From assembly GCA_020746995.1 (NCBI GenBank), contig JAGPXD010000002.1, positions 1,364,001 through 1,428,000 on the forward strand: a DNA stretch of 64,000 nucleotides, given 5' to 3'. This DNA is from Plectosphaerella cucumerina. Lineage: Eukaryota > Ascomycota > Sordariomycetes > Glomerellales > Plectosphaerellaceae. The translations under genes were made by a program, and so were the position numbers. The notes beneath the pieces are model-generated. The model saw only the letters and a list, made by a program, of their open reading frames with translations, had not been told where the DNA came from and did not search any database. Positions 20,389 to 31,067 of the stretch are shown in pieces. Every line of letters begins with the position of its first letter. Positions within the stretch are counted from its first letter, which is position 1.

Positions 20389-22419
20389 TTAGTTCGGGCC
20401 TGCAGGAGCGGCAGACTGACCACGAGGACCACGGTAGCCGCCGCCGTTGCCGCCGCCACGTCCGCGGCCGAAACCGCGACCCCGTCCGCGACCACGGCCA
20501 CGGTAGTTGCGGTGTCCACCGTCGACGCTACCCTGACCAAAGGTCTCCATGTTCTTGCGCTGCTCCTCGCCACGCCACTCGCGACCACCGGGCTTCTGGC
20601 CTTGGTTGTCGGCGCGATCCTTCGCCTCGCTAGAGATATTGTCGAAGAACGACGACTTCTTGTTGTAGGCGGTAGCGGGGCTCTCCTCAACAATCTCAGG
20701 AGAGGGACCATCAGCGATGATGTCAGTCTGAGGTCCAGCAATGGCCTCCTTGACAAGGTCCGTCTTGTTGAACTTGGCGTTGGCCTGGTCAAAGTCGAAG
20801 TCCGAGTCGGGAACCTCAACCTTGGCCTGAGGTTGGCGGCCGCCACGTCCACGACCCCGGCCAGGGGCAGGCGCAGCACCTCCACGGGCGGCGTTGACAC
20901 GCATCTCGTCGACCTTGCGGGTGAGATTGTCCATTGCTCCGTTGCCGCCAGGCGCAATGGGCTGCGGCGGAACCGCGCTGGTTCCAGCATTGAGGTTGGC
21001 CATGGCCAGCGCCACCGCAGCCTTGGCCGCCTGAGTGGCATCGCGCAGGCTGTTGTTCGAGGCTCCCGTAGTCTTCAGAGACACTTGAGCAGCCGAGGTC
21101 TCAGTCGTCTGCGACTGCGTGGTCTTCTGGGCAGCCAGAGGAACAACCGGTGTCACGCGGTTATTCTTGGGACCAGTGGGGACCGGCATGCTGCCAAAGG
21201 CCGGCGGGCCGGCCTTGTCGAGGGTCGCAGCAGTCGCCTTGACCTCCTCAGCCGAGGGCTTGGACTCCACCGGAGGTGTGGGCGCAGCAGGCTGCTTGCC
21301 GTTCTGCGGCTGGGGGATAGACTTGGGCCGAGGAGCGCCTTGGGGAGTCGGGGTTCCCTGCTGCTGCTGTTGCGGCTGCCTCTGCTCCGCGGGTCCTGCG
21401 GGCTTCTGGTTCTGAGCACCCTGAGGACCGGGGCCGGCACCACCAGGGCCTTGAGGGGGGCCTGGCAGCTCCTGTCCAGGACCAGGAGGCATGTGAGGAC
21501 CGCCCGGAGGGAACTGGTAGTTGTTGCCTGCCCATTGGTTGGGGGCGTGAGGGAAGCCCTGGCCGGGAGGACCGGGAGGGAACCAACCCGGGGGAGGAGG
21601 GTATGGCATGTTGCCTGGGGGACCGGGTCCAGGTCCTGGTCCGCCGCGACCACCAGGGCCGGGAGGACCCCAAGCGCCAGGCGGAGGGTAGAAGTTGTTC
21701 TGGTTGAACGGAGGCTGACCGAAGCCGGGCTGGCCAGGCTGACCTGGCTGTGGCTGGCTGTGACGATCAGCGCCCGGGCGGGGGCGTGCCTATGGTTCAA
21801 CTCTTGTTAGCCACTGAAGCAATCAGGTGGTGGCAGGACAAGTCCAAAGAGTTGAGGCCTCATGATCAGAAGGAAGGCAACGGAAAATTTCGACATCGTG
21901 TAAGTTGCGCTTTTCCGACAAGACGATAAAGGTTTACATCCGCAATATTTCATCATGGTGAGGTGGGTGGGTGGCCAAGGGCCGGGGGTGAAGAGGTATG
22001 ACTTACTCCGAGAATGGCAGGGTCCTCAGGCATGGGTGGAGGGTTGTTCTCCTTGATGGCGGGAGTCTCCTCGATACGGAGATCCTTGACATCGCTGCCG
22101 CGGAAGATGATGTACTCGTACACCTGGTCCGAGGGTCCTATCTCTTCCTCGGGTCGTCCTTTGCGACCTTCCGTGCCGAATGACTTGACATTCTCGAGGG
22201 AGACGGTCGACTCGTCCGAGTTGATCTCGTGGAGGACACCGACATAGCTGGAGCGGGGTCAGCTTTGTGGGCCGATGAGGGCAGGGAGCTGTGGAGTGGG
22301 AAGCTTACCGAATGTCGCTCTTGGAAATGAGCGATATGCGAGATCTAGGGATCAATCGCGTCAGCGAGCTGGATTGATGAGCCTGACCAGCAGCCGACAT
22401 ACCCTAGAAAGTCGGACAT
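20389..22419 (-). CDS. scd6: Scd6/LSM14-family translational repressor and P-body protein
   Basis: Four exons (22419-22403, 22344-22309, 22247-22007, 21789-20389) give 564 residues, all junctions in phase. The LSm14 domain spans the first ~85 residues across three exons: SRISLISKSDIRYVGVLHEI, then TVSLENVKSFGTEGR and YEYIIFRGSDVKDLRI. A long Pro/Gly/Gln-rich disordered stretch follows. The FDF box is at about residue 430 (DSDFDFDQANAKFNK), the FFD box near 480 (KSSFFDNISSEAKDR) and the TFG box near 512 (RKNMETFGQG). The C-terminus is an RGG tract that binds eIF4G and RNA. This is the complete order of Scd6/Sum2/RAP55/LSM14. The protein represses translation initiation and recruits Dhh1 and decapping factors in P-bodies. 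Intron 3 (21790-22006) is unusually long for the window at 217 nt and contains a candidate snoRNA. Confidence 0.93.
21858..21963 (-). ncRNA. Candidate C/D-box snoRNA in scd6 intron 3, guide for 18S rRNA (yeast Am420-equivalent site)
   Basis: Read on the minus strand, intron 3 of scd6 contains a perfect C box ATGATGA (21956-21950) and a D box CTGA (21869-21866). They are flanked by a 5-bp terminal stem: CCTCA (21963-21959) against TGAGG (21862-21858). Directly before the D box the sequence is GTTGCCTTCCTT. It pairs with the highly conserved 18S rRNA segment AAGGAAGGCAGC over 12 positions (11 Watson-Crick, one G-U). The nucleotide paired five positions from the D box is the A of AAGGA, the residue equivalent to yeast 18S A420, whose ribose methylation is guided by snR52 (U83 in human). 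Hosting in an intron of an RNA-binding protein gene is normal for fungi. Boxes, stem and pairing are seen directly; target identity comes from my knowledge of rRNA. C' and D' boxes are unclear. Confidence 0.68.
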
Positions 22420-23714
22420 GTCGCGTCGGGGAGCTGCGTTCAGCACGCAGAGAGCTTAAGGAATTGGAAGGAAAGGGAGAGAGAAAAGATGCCGCGCAAT
22501 GGGAATATCAACTCCAGAAAGAATACGTCGCCCTAGGGATGAGGGACGGGCAACCAATGCGGAAGGGTATCCAGGCGCGAGGAGGCAGGAGGAGGAAAAG
22601 GGAGAAAGAGGAGGAGGAGAGGTGTTGCTTGGTGGAGGTTTTGAGAGGAGACGTGGAGTGCAGGTGTCAAAAAGCTCGGAGGCTGAAAGACCTAATTGGA
22701 AGGCTGGTTGTAGGCGAGCGGTGGGGCAGCGCGTGGCGGGAGATCTTCGGGTGACCTTGTCACGTGAGGCTGGGGTTACGGCAGGGGTAGCTTGGTGGCA
22801 AGCAGAGCTTCACAGAGCTTCAGGGTTGAGTTAATGTTGAACTCCCAGGTTAGTCGGGGAATTTGAGGGATGCTAGTTGTGCTTAAATACCGAGTTGGAA
22901 GGAAAATTCAATGTGGAATTTGCTTGTTTTGTTGTTCGGAGCTCCATTGTTTGACTCGATGTTGTCCCAAGTGCATTCTCTCCGACCTCACCAAACATGA
23001 ATGTTGACAACAGGCATCGGCAATACTGAACGGCAGGAGCATAAACGAAATCTTTTCATCGAGTATTGATCACAATGAGCCCAATGAATTTAGTCAGGAG
23101 ATTAGGGAAATCACTCTCCGCGAGCACATGAAAATGGCGAAGTCGATACAACGGAAATGAGAACATTGCGAACATCGCAACTTCTCCCGCGGCAAGGCAA
23201 GGTATGGGGGGATTTTCCAGGTGGTAAGTACCTGCTAAATATCTGACTTCAGATATATGTGTGCAGGAACTCTGTGGGCATTGGGTTCAATACAAGCCTG
23301 AACATGAAATGGAAGGCAGCATGCAGTATAATTCAACCAAGCCATGAAGCTGCCTGAGAAAGTCGACTTCATTTCGTGCCTTCCAAACACACTAAATTCA
23401 ATCCATGCGTGCTTGCCTGTAGACGCGACACGCATGTGGAAAATCTGAGGGGCCACGCATACCTTCCTTCCCGACTCCAACATGGAAGGAAGCCACGGCA
23501 GAACCCATCCCATCACTCCTTCCCCAACTTCATGGACGCCTGACACATAAAACCAGACGTCCACCCGATCGAGTTCTCGTCTTCTCTCTCTTCCAAACAC
23601 TCCATCATTCACATTCTTCGTCTTCTGTCCCATCCGCATCCATCATCATCACCGTTTGAGTCGTTGACACACGCAATCATCATCCAAACACCCATATCCC
23701 AGCATCCTATCAAC
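22420..23714. other. Divergent intergenic region, scd6 and small GPI protein
   Basis: About 1.3 kb without a supported gene. The left third is purine-rich on the plus strand (CT-rich leader of scd6 on the minus strand). A TCACGTGA octamer is at 22760-22767. The right end is a CT-rich leader up to the ATG at 23715. Confidence 0.55.
22760..22767. promoter_or_regulatory. TCACGTGA octamer upstream of scd6
   Basis: A perfect palindrome 341 bp before the scd6 ATG and the second copy in the window. It may be a bHLH-factor site. Support is from the motif and position only. Confidence 0.3.
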
Positions 23715-24366
23715 ATGCAGCAGTCCAAGATGACCCTCGGCGGTGTTCTGGCAGCCGGAATCATTACCTCTGCCGCCGCAGTTCCCGAGCAGGCATGCTT
23801 CATCAACCTCCTCTCCGCTGACTCCGCCGTGTCCCCGGACAACATCGAGTACATCTGCCAAAACTTCGAGGAAGCCATCAAGGATGGAACTCTCCTTTCT
23901 CCCTGCGGCACCAACGAGCAGGCGTACAACATGTACTCTCTGATCTGCGGCACTACCACCCCCACTCCGTTCGAGGAGACGGTCACTCCCGTGTCCACGT
24001 GGACTCTCACCACGACGCCCGGTCCCAACGCGTCAGAGGAAATCACACCCTTCGAGGTTGTCGTCACCACCGAAGCCACGCCTTCGGAGACCTATCCGCG
24101 GCCAACCACCTTCGAGAAGATCACCGGCTGCACCTCGGACGACATGATCTTCGAGACCACTTCTCCTGAGTGAGTTGTCTCCTCACTATTTCGCGAAATC
24201 CCCACTGACGTCTCACAGCAACGATCCCGCCACCTCTGCCACTCCTGCCAGCCCTGCAACTCCATCTGAGACTGAAGATGAACCTGCCGGCGGCCTCTCC
24301 ATGCAGGACAGCCGCACGGCCATGGTCCTTGTGGCCTGTCTTGGTTTCTGTGCCCTGCTCTGGTGA
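23715..24366 (+). CDS. Small secreted GPI-anchored cysteine-containing protein, unknown function
   Basis: Two exons (23715-24169, 24219-24366) encode 200 residues. The start MQQSKMTLGGVLAAGII gives a signal peptide cut near AAA|VPEQ; an upstream in-frame ATG at 23664 would bury it. The mature N-terminal domain of about 60 residues has four Cys (QACFINLL, YICQNFEE, SPCGTNEQ, LICGTT), possibly two disulfides. A Thr/Pro/Glu-rich stalk with a further Cys (TGCTSDD) follows. A second stalk (TSATPASPATPSETED) leads to a hydrophobic tail AMVLVACLGFCALLW, a GPI signal. No family is recognised. Surface location is well supported; a role in the cell wall or in host contact is conjecture. Confidence 0.78.
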
Positions 24367-24582
24367 ATTTCAAAGCACTGGTGAACAGGTCCGGATCGAG
24401 AGAGGAGGGTCTTCATGGTGTCAGCACAGCAGGCACATTTCCAATGCATAGGTGCAAGGCGTCGGGACAGAACTGGGTCAGCATTGATAGTGTACGGCGT
24501 TGAAATCACGAGTAATTGAAATCGGCATTCCCGCTCATTTGATTTTGCCGTTCTATGTGTGTCGCTTTCTATTACATGGTGC

Positions 24583-26164
24583 TTATTTCAGCGTGACCAG
24601 CTCCTCGGCGCTCGTGGGGTGGATGGCGACGCAGCTGTCAAAGTCTGCCTTTGTGGCTCCCATCTTGACGGCAACGCCGAAGCCCTGCAGCATCTCGCCG
24701 CTGCCGAGGCCGAGGATGTGCAGACCGACAACCTTCTCGTCGGGGCCCTGGACGATGAGCTTATAGGCGGTGGGGCCCTTCTGGTCGGGCTCCATCATGG
24801 CGTAGTACATGGCGGTGAAGTTTGTCTTGTAGATCTTGATGTTGTCACGACCGTACTTCTCAACGGCCTCGGGTTCGGTGAGGCCGATGCTGCCGACCTC
24901 GGGGTGGGCGAAGACGACGGAGGGGATGCTCTCGTAGCTGAGGTGGCGATCGGAGAACTCCTTGGGGCCGAAGAGGCGCTCAGCGAGGCGGCGGCCGGCG
25001 GCGATGGCGACGGGGGTCAGCTCAACCTGGCCGGTGACATCGCCGAGGGCGTAGACGTTCTCAATGTTTGTGTTCTGGTACTTGTCGACGGGGATGTAGC
25101 CCTTCTCGGTGAGCTTGAGACCGATCTCCTCGAGGCCGATGTTGCGGGTGGCGGGGGTGCGGCCGACGGCCCAGATGAGGTTGTCGAAGCCGGCCTCGGA
25201 GGACTCGTTGCCGTCGGCGTCGGCGTAGGTGAGGGTCAGCTTGCCGTCGGAGGTCTTCTCGACGCGGGTGAGCTGGGTGCGCTTGTGCAGCTTGACGCCG
25301 AGGCGCTCGTACTCTGCCGTGACGGTGTCCTGGACCATGGGGTCGAAGTTGCGGAGGAAGGTGTTGTGGCGGATGAAGAGGTGGGTCTCGGTGCCGAGGG
25401 CGTTGAACATGCCGGCGAACTCGACGGCGATGTAGCCGGCGCCGACGAGGGCGACCTTCTTGGGCTGACGGTCAATGTCGAAGAAGCCGTCGCTGTTGGT
25501 GCCAAGCTCGGCGCCGGGGATGTCGGGGAAGACGGTGGGGTTTCCGCCGACGGCGATGAGGATCTTCTTGGCCTTGATGAGGGTCTTTGTGCCGTCGTCG
25601 AGGGTGACCTCGGCCTCGTTCTTGCTCTTGAGGGTGGCCCAGCCGTGGACGTACTCGACCTTGTCGTTGGCGAGGTTGCGCTCGTAGATGCCGTTGAGGC
25701 GCTTGATGTAGGCGTCGCGCTTGTTCTTGAAGGTCGTCCAGTCGAAGGGGGCCGTCTCGCTGACGCTGAAGCCGTACGACTTGGACTGATGGATGGTCTC
25801 GGCGATGGCGGCGGCGTTGAAGGTGACCTTCTTCGGCACGCATCTGGGGGAGAAGGGGTTGTCAGCGGATGTCCCGGTTTGCCGTGAAACGGTGCAGCAG
25901 CACTTACCCAACGTTGACGCAGGTTCCGCCGAGCCGCGAGCCCTCGACGATCATGGCCTTGACGCCAAACTGACCCGAGGCCTTGCGCGCGGCGCCGAGG
26001 CCGCCGCTGCCTCCGCCGATGACGAGGAAGTCGGTCTCTTTTGTGATGGGAGCCATGGTGGGCGATGTGGTCGACAGGTGTCTCTGTAGGGAAGCTATCC
26101 TCGACGTTGCTGCAGGTCTTGAGGCCTCAGTGGATGCTCGGACAATGACCCGGAAAGCATGCAT
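24583..26164 (-). CDS. glr1: Glutathione reductase (mitochondrial and cytosolic forms)
   Basis: Two exons (26164-25908, 25843-24583; 64-nt intron) give 505 residues from the first ATG. The enzyme reduces glutathione disulfide with NADPH and FAD. The FAD-binding motif FLVIGGGSGGLGAARKA, the redox pair in GGTCVNVGCVPKK (Cys82 and Cys87, split by the intron), the NADPH-binding GAGYIAVEFAG, and the C-terminal catalytic AIHPTSAEELV are all present. The first 36 residues (MHAFRVIVRASTEASRPAAT and on) are Arg/Ser-rich with one acidic residue, a mitochondrial presequence. A second in-frame ATG at 26056 has an ideal context (ACCATGG) and opens MAPITKETDFLVIGGG, the normal cytosolic start (469 aa). The first ATG has a weak context (C at -3), so leaky scanning could yield both forms as in budding yeast. 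Confidence 0.95.
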
Positions 26165-26929
26165 GTGGGAGGCGGGCGCGCGCAGCGGGCTCGTCTATTA
26201 TAAGGAGGGGTACGACAAGGGCGCAGAAAAAGGAGGGGGAGGGGCTTCAGCGGTCTCTTCCCCTTGGGTGAAAAAAGAACGAGGCGAGTGTCGAGCTTCG
26301 CTGTTTGCTGCAGGCGCGAGTGTCCGAGTCGCGCGGGCGGGCCGCAGCTGGATGACGGAATCGTGGAGCTGGACGATTGGCACCTCTGCCAATGAGATGT
26401 CGTCAAATGGACCCTTCCAACTGATTCCAGGTGCGATGCATGCGGATGAATCATCACGCAACCGGGCGGCGTCCAGTCGTTTGGAGGGGTGCTATTGTAA
26501 TCGAACTGCCCCGCCGACACGGGGCGAAGCCGTAGCGGGACTCCTCCGACACTTACAAATTGTCTGGATGTCGTGGTGCAGGTGGCTCCGGCATGTCGAA
26601 TTCTTGGCATGCTTCTGTCATCCCAACCACATGTCACCGCTCTTGGCAGTCCATGGGGCAAATGACAAGAGCAAGGCAAGCTGCAAGTGAGTCCCATGGT
26701 TCTGTAAGATGTCTACCATCAGATTCAACTTGCACGTGTAAGCGCTAGCTGCGGAAAGTTTGTCTGGATCGACTTCGTCCCCGGCATGCGACTCTCGTCC
26801 ACATGCCTTTCCCTACTATCCTCGCATGGAGGTTCTTCAAGGCGGACGTGACAAGTAACCCGTGCCTCGGCTCGCCTTCAACTGGCCCACCTTCATCCAT
26901 GTATTTGGAATACTCATCTCCATCAACGG
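26165..26929. other. Intergenic: glr1 promoter and 3' end of the NACHT gene
   Basis: Contains the upstream region of glr1 (minus strand) on the left and the 3' flank of the NACHT gene on the right. Open frames here have no coding character. Confidence 0.5.
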
Positions 26930-29900
26930 CTAGCCACCGCCTGCCCGAGAATTACCAACATACAGCTGGTATGGAAACACATCCCGAGCCAGCCGGCCCT
27001 GTGCATCCCGGAGCTCCTCGTCGACATCACCCCGCCTTAGCAAGAACCACACCACATGCAGCAGCGCCGGCAGGACGACCTGGTACGGCTCAGCAACCTT
27101 TCTCCAGATCCCCGGCTCCTGCAGATCGAGGCTGATCTCGCCATAGTCTGCCGGCGGCAGACAGTCCTTCTCGGCCTCCTCGTTGTAGATGCCCGCCGCA
27201 TGGTGTAGGGGTAGACAATCGCGCCGCTGCTCCTTTGGCATTTCCTTCCAGAGCCGCCTCACCAGCATCTCCCAGTCGCGGACCCATTCTCTCTTGTTCA
27301 TGTCGCGGCGCCAGTTGGTCGGGTCCATAGCCAGCTTGTGCTCTTCGTGCAGGTGACCTACCGATGTTGGCGGCGCCCGCTGGTATGTTGCGCCCCTGTC
27401 CCAGGACCACCAGTACTCGTGGTTGTCGGTCCAATCCACGACTGGCATGAACGCCCGAATGGACTCGAGGAGAAAAGTCGAGAGGCGGGTCTTGTACCGC
27501 TCGACTGTACCCTGCGGGGGCAACCCTGGCGTTGGTGTGGTGTCGAATAGTAGTCGGGATGCGAGGTAAAAGTCGCCCCTGGCGATGACCTGCGTCCGCA
27601 TCTCGTCGAGACTCGCCGTCCACTGGTCGAGGTTGGGGATGCTGCCCACGAGGAGCAGCTTCGCGAAGAGAGCGTTGAACACGTCGTTTTCCCGAGCGCC
27701 CTCGTCGTTGAAAGTCCGGATGAGGATCTGGAACGGCATCTCGTCCTGTCCGTCTGGCAGTGTTGGTCTTGCTCCCATGTCGACGAGGGCGCTGGCCATC
27801 TCGAGTTTGACGTGATAGAGTGCGCAGTGCAGAGGACACCCCTCCAATACGGCCTCGCCGTCCGGATGAGAGAAAGGACGGCTGGTGTTCAGTCCTCCTC
27901 CGTACTGAATCAGGAGCAGCATGTCGGCCGTGTCTCCGCGCCTCACGACTTCGTCGTACACGTAGGGTTCGGCGCGGATCGCTCGGCTCCCTACCGTCTC
28001 GAGAACGATGCGGAACATGTCCGGCTGATTGTAGCAGACGGCGCACCTCAGCGGTCCCATGCCTCTTTTCAGATCTTTACGCAGGGTGAACGAGTAGGTG
28101 ATGCCGTCCATCTGCTCCAAGTATCGACGGACGTAGTGGCTTAGCCCGAGCCTGATGGCGAGCTGCCAGCCGTGCGGCCGGAGGCCCCGTTCATATACCT
28201 GACTGAGCACACTGGTGTTTCCGTTGATGCGTCTCATCACGCGTTCGTCGCACCTGAGATAGGTCACATTGTAGGAGGAGACCAACATGCCATACCAAGT
28301 CGACTGAACGGGCGAAGTCTGCCTCAGCAGGTTGAGTCCCATGCTGTAGGTGTCACGCTTCGTGAAGGCATTACCAACGAGGTCGAGATGATACTGCAAA
28401 ATGCAGAGTTAGATGGGATCAAGGATGGAGCCAGTGTTCAGAACTACTTACAAACCAGTGGCATGCCGCATAAGCAGCGCCGACCTTTTGATGGTGCTCC
28501 GATGTCTCCCTCTTCGCGGCGAGCTCCAGGACGATCATGCACCGTCGTGCCAGCAGCTCATGCTGAACACGCTCGTCGCCGAGCCAGAAGAACTCAAGGG
28601 CGCCATTGGTATCTGGGGTCTTGCGCAGGAAATAATCCTTGGCCGAGTGGTGTACGAAACGCAACGTCTTGGTGTTGTTGACCACGGGGGCATCGTAGAG
28701 CCTCGATACCGTCTGATCATCCCTATCAGCAACGGTCAAGATGTGTCTGCACTGTTCCAGGCAGGATTTGATCCTGTCCTCCAGCCCATCGTCTGACGGA
28801 CCAAGATACGCAGGCTCCAAAAGACCTCTGACCTGATCCATCTCGAGGGGATCGTGTGCGAAGGCAACCAGCTGGATCATCTCCCGGGCTAGGAGGTGGT
28901 GGTGCTGAGGAAGGTGTCTCATGGTTGCATCGTAGGCTGCGAAGAGACCGACGGGCAGGCTCTGGAGGGTCTCCTCGACATTGGCCGTTGGCTTGGCCCA
29001 GAGGTCTTGAGCCGCGAAACCGGCCCAGAGGAACGTCCCGTTTGCCTTTTCTGTGAGAACCTCCCTGATACGTGCTTGAAGAGATTCCGGGTAGTTCTTG
29101 GCCTCAGCTAGCTGCGCGACGCTGTGCTCGATGAACCTAGAGATATCCGAATGCACTTGAGGATCCGAGTCGGGATCCAGCCGTATCAGGGGTGTACCGG
29201 TAGGCCATCGATGATGGTGTGGTTGCGGTGGCCTGCTGAGCACGAGGAGTTTCAGCTTGGATGAGCCGGGCTGGTTGAGTCCTCCAAACTTCTTCTTGAT
29301 GACATCCACAGAGGCGTCATCACATTCATCGAGCCCGTCAAGAAGACAGGTCACGTTCCCAGCCTCCGGATCCTGTATCATGGATGTCAAGATCCGCCAC
29401 AGCGTCTCGATGGCCATATCCTGAGGCGCCAGTAAACGCGTAGGGTCACCGCCGCGAGCACTCATCTCGGCAAGGCCATGCCGCATCAGCGGGGCCCTCA
29501 GACGACAGAGTTGCCAGATGTAGCAGCGGAGCATGTCCAGGACATTGTTCTGCGTGGCGCTGCGGTTGTCGCAGAAGAAGCAGATGACGAGCCCTGGTTC
29601 TTTGGACGCAGCGGCGAGGATCTCAAGGTGGTGGGAGAGATAGATGGCCATGATGGACTTGCCCTTGCCAGGGCCTCCCTGGATGAGCAAAATGTTGCTG
29701 GTCTGATCTGTTCCTTCGAGCCACGCCCGGAACGTCTCTGTCTCGACGATCCAGGTGCAGGTGCCCTCGACGCGCTCGCCTTTGGCCGAGGTCATGGCGG
29801 CGCGGACATCGCGGGGATCCAGGACGAACATGGCGTGAAGGAGCTCTCGCTCTTCCTTGCCGTCAACTGTGGTGTACTTCAGCCGGTCGTTGAGGAAAGA

Positions 29901-30402
29901 CTTCATGCCGTCGAGGAGGTGTTTGGTAACTTGTCTGCCTGTTTTTAGCTTCAAGTACAGTTTAGCTGAGACTCTAAACTCACGGTTGCGATGCAAAGCT
30001 CTGGTGCGTGAGGAGGGATAGTTGATCCCTCTGTAGTTGCGCAAAAAGCTCTTGGACATCAGGCGCCTCCCATAGCGATGTGATCGCCTTTCTAGATCGT
30101 TTAACCAGGTCATCGCCCTCTGCAACGCTGACGCGCTCGAGTCGCTCGAGGAGCATCTCGGTGGTCGAGGCACATCGGCCGAGTATACCCTCCATGATGG
30201 CATCATGCTCTGGTCCCGTCCATGTGACAGCAATCGCGCTCGCAATGTCGCGAAACGTCTGCAGCTGTTGGATCTGCAACCCCGGCCCTGATGTAGGACT
30301 CACCTGAGCCTGCGCATGGAGTCGTTTGGCGAGTTTGGCCGACTTGAGAGCGACCTCAGCGAACTGGAACGCGGCGGCGACGACGCCTACCACTTCTGCC
30401 AT
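26930..30402 (-). CDS. NACHT-domain STAND protein with degenerate ankyrin-like C-terminus
   Basis: Three exons (30402-29984, 29934-28452, 28393-26930) encode 1121 residues with in-phase GT-AG introns. The start MAEVVGVVAAAFQFAEVALK opens a helical N-terminal domain of ~130 residues, the fungal STAND effector/adaptor type. NACHT begins at about residue 195: Walker A LIQGGPGKGKS near 228, Walker B CLLDGLDECDD near 315, and the downstream GTFLWAGFAAQDL motif. The part after the NACHT-associated helices (ARRCMIVLELAAKRE) lacks WD40 or TPR repeats. Parts of residues 740-860 (GPLRCAVCYNQPDMFRIVLE; PLHCALYHVKLEMASALVDM) look like eroded ankyrin units. No lesion is visible. NLR-like fungal proteins act in heterokaryon incompatibility or bacterial sensing; the role here is not known. 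Confidence 0.87.
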
Positions 30403-31067
30403 GTCGTGATTGAGGTAGTAGAGGTGGCATGGCCGTCGAGAATCAGACTCGGGAGCCTGATTCCAGTTTGATCGTGCTTCCAATCCTTCGGAGGCTCCTC
30501 ATGCAGGCGGCTGCGCCCTAGGCTTGCAGGGAGTCCGGCCTGCATCCTGCAGTCATACTGGCCCCCAAGGCGGAATCTCGGCCCCAACTACGCCTACGAA
30601 CCTCCCGCGAGGTTAACTGCGACCGACCATACTGGCACACCGACCTCAAGCCCTGCAGACAAAGAGACGTCGAGGAATCAAGGTTGGGTGGACCCCGCCT
30701 CTGACGGCCCGCTGGCATATGGCGGTGATGTTTTGGATGGGGGCGCGAGGGCCGCCTCTCGATCCCGGCACGACAGCGAAACATCCCATGATCACCAGTT
30801 TCAACCTGACGGCGGGCGGCCGTCAACGCATCGACGGGGCATTGCATTGCATCGTTACTCACCTTTCCCCCCTCTCCACCTTCAACCTTGCAAGTCACGG
30901 GGCGCACGCCATCGTGAGAGCGTCTAGAATCTTTCTCACTCGCGTTTCATGCCAAGCACGGGGTATCTCTCTGATCAATATCACGACCGTCCGACCTCAC
31001 ATGTCTGTCCGTCTGTCACTCGGCCCGCAGACTCGGCATCCCCGGGCGGCTGCAGCGACGGCGGCGC
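30403..31067. other. Intergenic: NACHT gene promoter and recQ 3' flank
   Basis: Nothing gene-like is visible on either strand. This is presumably the promoter of the minus-strand NACHT gene and the 3' UTR of the minus-strand helicase gene. Confidence 0.5.
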
